From assembly GCA_037974665.1 (NCBI GenBank), contig CM075767.1, forward strand, positions 18,430,840-18,494,839: a stretch of DNA of 64,000 bases, in the 5' to 3' direction. Shown in pieces: positions 57,156 through 64,000 of this stretch (positions within the stretch are counted from its first letter, which is position 1; the number at the start of each line of letters is the position of its first letter). A program made the translations under genes and the position numbers. This DNA is from Ehretia macrophylla (lineage: Eukaryota; Streptophyta; Magnoliopsida; Boraginales; Ehretiaceae). The notes beneath the pieces were generated by a model that saw nothing but the letters and a program-made list of their open reading frames with translations, was not told where the DNA came from and made no database searches.

Positions 57156-59970
57156 TTGACAGGTTGACAATTTTCCATCTTGAATTTCTTGAGAATTTCC
57201 CTTGCATAGCCTTCTTGAGAAATAAATATTTCTTCATCTGTTTGCTTCACTTGAATTCCAAGATAATAAGACATGAGTCCAATATCAGTCATCTCAAATT
57301 CTATTGCCATTGTCCTCTTGAAATCTTCAAAAAAGCTTAGGTTGTTGGCAGTAAAAATTAAGTCATCCACATATAACCAAACAATCAACACATCTCTTTT
57401 CTCATGTTTGGTATAGAGAGTATGCTCGTGCAAACACTTGGAGAAATTATTATGACAGAAGTATTTATCAATTCTACTGTAACAAGCTATTGGAGCTTGT
57501 TTTAAGCCATAGAGAGCTTTTTTTCAACTTTAAAACTTAATTTTCACACCTTTTTTCCACATAGCCTAATAGTTGCTGAATATATATCTCTTCATCTAAA
57601 AACCCATTCAAGAATGTAGATTTATTGTCCAATTGATAAATCTTTCATTTGTGTTGGGCTGCTAGAGATATGATAAATCTTATAGTTTCCAAGCATGCAA
57701 CAGGAACAAATATGTCATCATAGTCAATGCCAGCTCGTTGACTATAGCATTTTGCAACCAGTCTTGCCCTGTACCTTTCAACTTCACCTTTAGCATTCTT
57801 CTTCATCTTGTAAACCCACTTTACTCCAATGGCTTTGTGGCCTTTGGATAAAGTTGCAAGCTCCCAAGTGTAATTCTTCTTTATTGCCTTGATTTCTTTA
57901 TCCATGGCTTGTCTCCATCTTTTGCTCTTATTAGCTTCCTCAAAGCTTATTGGTTCACAATCAGCAAGTAGACAAAAGAGAGTCAGTTCATCATTTAAAT
58001 TGCGAGTTACCTCATAAATTTTATCAAGCTTCTGAAACGGGGGGTCTTTTCATGCGAACTTGAAGTTGTTGGAGTTATGTTTCCTTCAGATGAAGTTAGA
58101 GCTTGATATAGAAATGGAGTTTGAGTTTGAGTTGGAGATGGAGGTGGAGATATAGAGTCTTCGACTTCTACTTCTTGCTCTTGTATGGGTAACAATTTGT
58201 ATTCTTTTTGCTCTTTGACATCCAGTCTCATTCATCTTCTTCATTAAATTAGACAACTTTACTCACAATAATTCTTCCATCAAAAGGATTGTAGAGCTTG
58301 TACGCTTTGGAACTCTTTTCATACCCAATAAAGACTAGCTTTTGGCTTTTGTGTTCAAGCTTGACTCGATTTTGATCAGGAACATGAGCATAACCAATGC
58401 TTCTAAAAACCCTTAAGTGATTGATTGTTGGCTTTCTTCCACTCCATGCATCTAATGGTGTCTTGTTAGAAAAACTCTTTGTGACACAACGATTTAACAG
58501 ATAGATTGCACAATCAACTGCTTCAGCCCAAAATTCTTTAGGCATACCTTTAGACTTCAACATGCTTCGAACCATCTCAAGAACCACTCTATTTTTTCTC
58601 TCAGCAACTCCATTCCGTTGAGGTGATCGAGAAGCTGTCAAAGGACGTCGAATGCCATTCTCTTAACAAAAATTTTTGAATTCTCTTTATGTGAATTCTC
58701 TGCCTCTATCAGATTCAAGACTTTAATCTCCTAACCACTTTCTTTCTCAGCAAGAGCTTTAAATTTCTTGAACTTGTAAAAAGCTTCAGATTTTTCTTTT
58801 AAAAAATAAACCCAAGTCCTATGGCTATAATCTTCAATAAAAAAGATAAAATATTTATTTTTTCCGTAAGAGTAAGGATTGATTGGCCCGCAAATATCAG
58901 TATGGACAAGTTCTAGTGGTCTCGTTGCTTTTGATGTAGCCTCGTTTGAAAAACTTTTCCTGCCTTGTTTTCCAAAAAGATATCCCTCACAAATTTGTTC
59001 CAGATGATTGATGGAGGGCAATCCATGCACCATATTTTTTCTTGACATTAAAGAAAGATTTTCAAAATTTATGTGCCCAAATCTCAAGTGCCATAACCAA
59101 GAAATTTCTTTTACACAAGCTTTATGACATTTTACAACATCGTTTTGAATATTTAATAAAAACAATCTATTTCTTGTCATGGACACTTTTGTTATCAAAA
59201 AATTATTTTCATCTTTTATTACACAATGTTTATCTTCCATAAAATTGTGTAATTTTTCTCAAGAAGTTAACCAAGACTCAAAATATTAGTTTTTAATTTT
59301 GGCACATAATAAACCTCAAAATAAAACGATGCCTTCCATCTTTCAAACGGATTAAAATTTTATATTTTCCTTCCACTGAAACCATAGAGGCATCTCCAAA
59401 TTTAACATTGCCTTAGACAATTTCATCGAGTTCTGCGAATATGCTCCTTTTTCCAGTCATATGATTACTTGCACCTGTATCAAGATGTCATGAACTATCT
59501 CCTCCATCTTGTTCGCCATGATGAGTCATCAACAAGGTAATCTCTTCTTCCCCTTCTTGTCTTTTAGCAAAATTCGCGTTTTCGTCCACAACTTTAGGAT
59601 TACTTCTACATTCATTAGCACAATGACCATATTTTTTACAATTATAACATTGAACTTGCGATTTGTTATACCTTTGTCCTGAATAATTGCCTCTTCTACA
59701 CCCAGGTTTGTGCGAATTTTTATTTTTCTCTTCTTGATTAAATCCTCCTCTTCTACAGTGTCCTCGTCCTCATCCTAGTCTTCATCCTCGTCCTTGGTTT
59801 TGGCCTCGGCCTCTACCACGTCCATATCCACGACCACGTCCTTTTTTGGCTTTCATCATTGCCAAAGTTTTCTTCATTCTTCAAATCGAGATTACTTTGA
59901 AAAACATTTTCCAAGACTTCTTGATTCTTCTTTTTGTGTCTTTCTTCATGAGCTTGTAACCTGACTAAGT
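57156..59970 (-). pseudogene. gag C-terminus, protease, integrase and RT of element F
   Basis: Reading leftward: gag tail with QAHEERHKKK near 59960; Arg/Gly-rich stretch (59870-59760); zinc knuckle CYNCKKYGHCANEC near 59650-59606; protease LDTGASNHMTG near 59470; GAG-pre-integrase 59240-58960; integrase core 58950-58600 (WVYFLKEKS, then QRNGVAERKNR); linker; RT N-terminus 57905-57645; RT catalytic YVDDLI near 57370. Many stops and frameshifts, for example near 58680 and 57540. Confidence 0.9.
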
Positions 59971-60057
59971 CTAAATTGTAATATAATGGTTTGTTATATT
60001 TATTTATTAACTCAACAAATTATCTTTGTAAATTCTGTGATATTTTCTAACTTTTAG

Positions 60058-60276
60058 GTGGTGGAAAGCTTTGGATGTAGCGAGGAATTTCGCTTTTACG
60101 AGAGACAGATTGGTAGAATGCTACTTTTGGATATTGGGAGTATACTTTGAACCCGAATACTCCCTTGATAGGAAGATAACAACCAAAATAATCACTTTGG
60201 GTTCCATTATGGATAACATTTACGATGTATATGGAACCATTGACGAGCTTCAACTTCTCACGGATGCTATCGAGAG
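60058..60276 (+). pseudogene. Terpene synthase exon 4 (219 nt)
   Basis: A canonical acceptor (CTTTTAG, 60051-60057) and donor (GT at 60277) bound it. The translation [18 protein letters not shown], then [14 protein letters not shown] and [19 protein letters not shown], is a clear TPS-a catalytic-domain exon with the RDR motif. The metal-binding DDxxD reads D-N-I-Y-D: the second Asp has become Asn. No stop or frameshift. Confidence 0.93.
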
Positions 60277-60683
60277 GTTAAATTGAAACTTTATCACTGT
60301 AATTCTTTTTGTTTCTCTTTAATTTTATCGAGCGTGTTTAAAACATTTTTTTACCCTTATCTCCGTGAGATTCGAATATTGGTCTCCCAACTATCATAAA
60401 TCTCGAGCATGTTCAAACATATGTGTGTTGCGTGTTTAAAGCATTTTAGTAATAGAGTTTAATTAGTTGTAAGAACTAAAATTAGAGAAAATGTAGACGC
60501 TAATTGGGGACAAAATGATTTGATAGACTAAAATATATCTCTGAGTATTTTAAACCATTTTGTGAGTTCAGTAGAGATTACATGTCTTGCAACCCGAAAA
60601 ATAAATCTGACCCTGCTTATAGAACTACTGTTCAATTCAATACTCAAACTACAATCCTTAAGATGTATTGCATTGACGTATTG

Positions 60684-60782
60684 GTATGAAATTTCTACCA
60701 TAGATCAACTGCCATCTTACATGAGACTCTATTATCAGGCCCTTTTAGATGTATATATAGAAATAGAAGAAGAGATGGCTAA
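60684..60782 (+). pseudogene. Terpene synthase exon 5, left fragment
   Basis: The frame from exon 4 continues as (R)YEISTIDQLPSYMRLYYQ, then LDVYIEIEEEMA. Family spacing and the 139 nt size place its start at 60684, but the two preceding bases are TG rather than AG. It ends at the Harbinger target site TAA (60780-60782), part of GCT AAG. Confidence 0.88.
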
Positions 60783-61321
60783 GGGCATCCTCAATGGAGT
60801 CTCTAAACAGCAATGATTGCTGTTTTTAAAGACTTCATTGAGGAAAAACTAACACCAATGAGAGTCTCTAAAACACTACTATTTGACACTTTTTGGCAAA
60901 ATAATGTCATCATAATAGTCTTGAGTCTTTAAAATAGCACCTAGTCTTTATTTTTTTCAACAAATTTGTTGAAGAAAATGGAGATTACACAATAAGACAA
61001 AAATGAGTCTCTATTTTGAAGCAAATGACGATCTGACAATCTGACAAAGTCAGATCGTCAAATCTGAAAAAAAAAATTACAGAATTTTTTTTTTATCAGA
61101 CAAGAAAAAAAAAAACAAGCCAATAAATTCTGACAATAGAGTCGTTGCAAAGCTGAAAAAAAAATTGAACCGTTGAAATTTTTGTATATATGCAAACAAA
61201 TCTGGAAAAAAAATACCATCAACACATATCAGAAATCTTTCAACATACCAAAGATTTGAAACAAAAAACTCAAATTTGGCTCAATAAACAGAAAAAAGGT
61301 AAAAATAGGCAATAGGGGGGG

Positions 61322-61345
61322 AGGGGGGCATCACATACAAACACA

Positions 61346-61404
<59 letters not shown>

Positions 61405-61591
61405 GTATATATGTGTTTGTGTATATGTATATAGATCTGCAGGGGGCAGGGGGCAGGGGGTAGGGGGTGGAGGTCGCTGCACATACAAACACACGCATAT
61501 ATATATACATATATGTATGTATGTGTTTGTGTGTGTGTATATAGATCTGCAGGGTGCAGGGGGCAGAGAGGGGGGGGTGCAGTACATACAA

Positions 61592-61674
<83 letters not shown>

Positions 61675-61712
61675 ATGTGTTTGTGTGTGTATATAGATCT
61701 GTAGGGAAACGA
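61322..61712. repeat. Three tandem hairpin units with CA and TA microsatellites
   Basis: Each unit reads CATACAAACACAC...(AC)n/(AT)n...GTGTTTGTGTGTGTATAT, a near-palindrome, followed by AGATCTGCAGGG (about 61330-61450, 61475-61560, 61585-61710). The third has about 60 bases of pure TA. ORFs here are translated microsatellite. Confidence 0.85.
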
Positions 61713-61900
61713 AAGGGAGGGGGCGTTGGCAATGTAGAGAAGGAAGAATGAGGGGGAGTGAGGGGGGTGCGGCGGCACTGCAGAGAAGGAAGAAGGAGGG
61801 AGGGGGGTACGGCGGCGCTGCAGGGGGGGAAGAAGGAAGGGGTGTGCGGCGCTGTAGGGGAGAGATTGAGGAAAATATATGGGGGGAGGGGTGTTTTTAT
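61713..61900 (+). repeat. G-rich repeated block
   Basis: Repeats of GGAAGAAGGAGGGAGGGGGG and GCGGCGCTGCAGGG-type units (three copies). Runs of three or more G on the plus strand could form G-quadruplexes. Confidence 0.65.
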
Positions 61901-62800
61901 AGTTAGGGTTTTTAATTACAAATTTTTTAATTAAGTTTTTTAATATATTTTGGTTATTTTTTATATTTTTTTTGTTTAGGTTATTTTTTTATTAAGTTTT
62001 TTAATATATTTAATTAGTGTTTTTTTTTTTTTTTTTTAATGTTATTTTAGATTAGGTTATTTTTTTTTATGTTTTTTTAGTTTAGGTTATTTTTTAATTA
62101 AGTTTTTTTAATATATTTAATTAGAGTTTTGTAGGTTATTTTTTAATTTTTTTTTAGTTTAGGTTATTTTTTTAATTATATTTTTGAATTATATTTTAAT
62201 AATATATTTAATTACGATTTTGTATTTTATTTTTTAATGTTATTTTAGTTTAAGTTATTTTTTAATGTTTTTTAAGTTTATGTTATTTTTTTAATTAAGT
62301 TTTTGAATTATATTTTAATTATATATTTAATTATGGTTTTGTTTTTTATTTTTTAATGGTATTTAGTTTAGGTTATTTTTTTATGTTTTTTTAATTTTAG
62401 GTTATTTTTTTAATTATATTTTAATAATATATTTAATTAGGGTTTTGTATTTTATTTTTTTAAGGTTATTTTAGTTTAGGTTATTTTTATGTTTTTTTAG
62501 TTTAGCTTATTTTTTTTAATTAAGTTTGTTAATTATATTTCAATTATATTTTAATTATATATTTAATTAGGGTTTTGTATTTTATTTTTTCATGTTATTT
62601 TAGTTTAGGTTATTTTTTTTAATGTTTTTTTAGTTTAGCTTATTTTTTTAATTATATTTTAATTATATATTTAATTAGCTTTTTGTATTTTTTTTTTTAA
62701 TGTTATTTTAGTTTAGGTTATTTTTTTAATGTTTTTTTTAGTTTGGCTTATTTTTAATTATATTTTTTAATTAAGGTTTTGTATTTTATTTTCTAACTCT
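61901..62800 (+). repeat. T-rich degenerate minisatellite, ~95-130 bp period
   Basis: GGTTTTGTATTTTATTTTTT-like landmarks recur near 62217, 62335, 62442, 62571, 62682 and 62776, separated by TTAGTTTAGGTTATTTTTT blocks. Confidence 0.7.
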
Positions 62801-63157
62801 CATTTTTTCCTTTTATGAATTAGCAATTAATTAATGGGTAAATTAATTAGGGTTTTTAATTAAGATTTTTTTTACGTAGGGTTTTTTTTTAATTAGAGAT
62901 TTTCAATTATTTTTTTTCAAAATGCAATTATGTAATTAAACGTAATCCTAATTTTTTAAACGTTATCTTCGTCGCAAATTATTTATTTTTTGCTTGAAAT
63001 ATTCGTTAAAAAAAATTGAGATAATCTAAATAACAATTAATTAAAAAAAAGTAACACAAAAGAAAAAATTACACATAATCAAATTATTAAAAAAATTAAA
63101 ATTAACACGATATAGAGACTCAATTTTATAAAGATTGTCACTGGGGATTCTTTTTTA

Positions 63158-63260
63158 CCTTGGTCTCTAAATGGGTCTCTAAAATAGTTTTTTTGGCTCG
63201 GTCTCTAAGTGGGTATCTAAAATTGATTTTGGTCTCTAAGTGGGTCTCTAAAATGATGGA
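63158..63260 (+). repeat. Subterminal repeats of the Harbinger-like element
   Basis: GGTCTCTAAGTGGGTCTCTA-type units occur three times (about 63161, 63201, 63230). GGTCTCTA matches the inner part of the terminal repeat, so these may be transposase-binding sites. Confidence 0.65.
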
Positions 63261-63299
63261 TAGAGACCCATTATAGAGACTCCATTAATGATAGCCTAA

Positions 63300-63339
63300 G
63301 GAAGACAGATCATATCGAACTCACTATGCCATAACTGAG
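63300..63339 (+). pseudogene. Terpene synthase exon 5, right fragment
   Basis: GGAAGACAGATCATATCG... reads (K)EDRSYRTHYAITE and joins in frame to the left fragment once the transposon is removed. The donor is GTCAAC at 63340. Total exon size is 99 + 40 = 139 nt. Confidence 0.88.
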
Positions 63340-63439
63340 GTCAACCTCATACTTAAAATCTCTTTTATAAGTCATCATCCTCATATATAAAGCCATCACT
63401 CAACTACATTTATTTAATCAATTTGGTGAATTTTTGCAA

Positions 63440-63688
63440 ATGAAAAAGTTAAACCAAGCATATTTTCAAGAGGCTAAATGGTGTAATAAGAGCTATATTC
63501 CATCATTCGAGGAGTACATGAAAGTTGCACTTGTAACAGCGTCTTACATGATGCTTGCAACAGCTTTATTTGTTATCATGGGAGATATAGTGACTAAAGA
63601 GGCCCTCGATTGGGTGTCGAATGAACCCTTAATTGTTATGGATTTCTCAATAGTTTGTAGGTTAATGGACGACCCAGTTACACACGAG
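63440..63688 (+). pseudogene. Terpene synthase exon 6 (249 nt)
   Basis: The open frame MKKLNQAYFQEAKW, EEYMKVALVTASYMMLATA, GDIVTKEALDW, CRLMDDPVTHE ends at a GT donor (63689). CRLMDD begins the NSE/DTE metal motif; its last Glu would be in exon 7. The 249 nt size puts the start at 63440, where the intron ends GCAA instead of GCAG. The nearest AG (end of 63448) would allow an in-frame join losing three residues. Confidence 0.9.
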
Positions 63689-64000
63689 GTAAAAGTGATT
63701 TTTTTTTTTATTCTTCACTTCTTCTACAAAGAGCTAACATAAGACAAAAAAAAAAGCTAGAGTTGGATTTGGTGAACAAATATACAATGAAGTGTTTTTG
63801 TGACTTAGATTCTTAAAGTTCTAACATGATAAAGAGGACAAATGTATGGAATAAAATGCAAACAAATAGGTAGATAGGGTTCAATCCAAGATTTTTGTTC
63901 AATTAAAACTAATAACAAAAAATTTTAATATTTTTTTACAAATAATTTTTCATATGGACTAAATTTATTTTTCAGACTAAACATATTTTAAAAATACACA
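63689..64000 (+). other. Intron 6 remnant to the window end
   Basis: AT-rich; no exon 7 sequence (KRGH-type start) is recognised before the window ends. Confidence 0.5.

Larger units (their letters stand above)
48635..59970 (-). mobile_element. Ty1/copia element, Tork/TNT1-like, interrupted by element G (element F)
   Basis: The left part is 48635-49655 (3' LTR, RNase H, end of RT); the right part is 57156-59970 (RT, integrase, protease, gag C-terminus). The protein breaks in RT between PVN (near 57160) and TPIECG (near 49650) and rejoins across the insertion. The 5' end is lost within gag near 59970, where synthase intron sequence resumes; no 5' LTR remains. The LRFGHINFENL and CVTKSFSNKTPLDAWSG blocks are Tork/TNT1-type. 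Confidence 0.88.
60783..63296. mobile_element. Non-autonomous PIF/Harbinger-like transposon in exon 5 (2514 bp)
   Basis: The inverted ends are GGGCATCCTCAATGGAG (left, 60783) and GGCTATCATTAATGGAG (from the right, 63296), both continuing TCTCTA. They are flanked by the 3 bp duplication TAA (60780-60782, 63297-63299). TWA targets and GGSCATC-like ends fit PIF/Harbinger. There is no transposase ORF. The interior is hairpin microsatellite units, a G-rich block, a T-rich minisatellite and subterminal repeats. Precise removal with one TAA restores the exon. Confidence 0.85.
44790..63688 (+). pseudogene. Sesquiterpene synthase (TPS-a type) pseudogene, exons 1, 2, 4, 5, 6
   Basis: The class I terpene synthase family cyclises farnesyl diphosphate in the cytosol using Mg2+ bound by DDxxD and NSE/DTE motifs. 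Recognisable exons lie in order on one strand: exon 1 (44790-44927), exon 2 (45500-45511 plus 47925-48189), exon 4 (60058-60276), exon 5 (60684-60782 plus 63300-63339) and exon 6 (63440-63688). Exons 4-6 have sizes 219, 139 and 249 nt once insertions are removed, which I recall as the usual TPS-a sizes. Exon 3 was not found; exon 7 would lie right of the window. Lesions: solo LTR in exon 2, stop at 48096-48098, missing exon 3, lost acceptors of exons 5 and 6, Harbinger element in exon 5, DDxxD read as DNIYD. Two partial paralogues are possible, but the complementary exon set favours one gene. Confidence 0.85.

Noticed and set aside
61270..61778. Cys/Val- and Tyr/Ile-rich ORFs of 60-165 codons on both strands
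   Set aside because: Direct translations of CA and TA microsatellites.
44790..63688. Two separate truncated terpene synthase genes
   Set aside because: Exons are complementary, same strand, same order and non-overlapping, so one interrupted gene is simpler, though not proven.

Overview
The window reads as nuclear DNA of a flowering plant, probably a eudicot. It is AT-rich, packed with nested retrotransposons whose primer sites match initiator tRNA-Met, and it contains one recognisable host gene with plant intron-exon structure. No CRISPR arrays, operons, rRNA genes or tRNA genes were seen. I cannot name the species.

Layout, left to right. 1-8411: a nearly complete minus-strand Ty3/gypsy chromovirus (Tekay/Del-like, 2.4 kb LTRs), cut only by the window edge. 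8412-9008: the end of another LTR. 9009-14193: a plus-strand element with a 3.26 kb LTR and only 1.1 kb of noncoding interior (LARD-like); a third, inverted LTR of that family lies at 15053-17984. 17985-21912: a minus-strand Ty1/copia (Ale/Retrofit-like) truncated at its 3' end and abutting a plus-strand copia scrap. 22905-24117: a non-autonomous hAT element with an 8 bp target duplication. 24353-24832: a complete 480 bp TRIM. 25025-37207: a plus-strand copy of the first gypsy family, inserted in the poly(A) end of a LINE-like retroposon and carrying a same-family solo LTR in its own 3' LTR. 38324-43252: a complete decayed minus-strand copia with a 5 bp target duplication. 43630-44154: a long-TIR MITE.

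44790-63688 is the most interesting part: a fossil sesquiterpene (TPS-a type) synthase gene on the plus strand. Exons 1, 2, 4, 5 and 6 can be placed. Exon 2 is split by a 2.4 kb solo LTR with target duplication ATCCC. Exon 5 is split by a 2.5 kb PIF/Harbinger-like element with target duplication TAA. The space between exons 2 and 4 holds a Tork-like copia that is itself interrupted by a SIRE-like copia. Exon 3 is not visible. Exon 2 also has an in-frame stop, exons 5 and 6 lack AG acceptors, and the DDxxD metal motif reads DNIYD.

No gene in the window appears intact. The elements share one decay signature: most premature stops are CAG/CAA to TAG/TAA or CGA to TGA changes, as expected from deamination of methylated cytosine. 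Relative order can be read from nesting. The synthase and LINE are oldest, then the copia and gypsy copies, then elements inserted within those. The leftmost gypsy is young, with LTRs about 2% different by eye over the 989 comparable bases.
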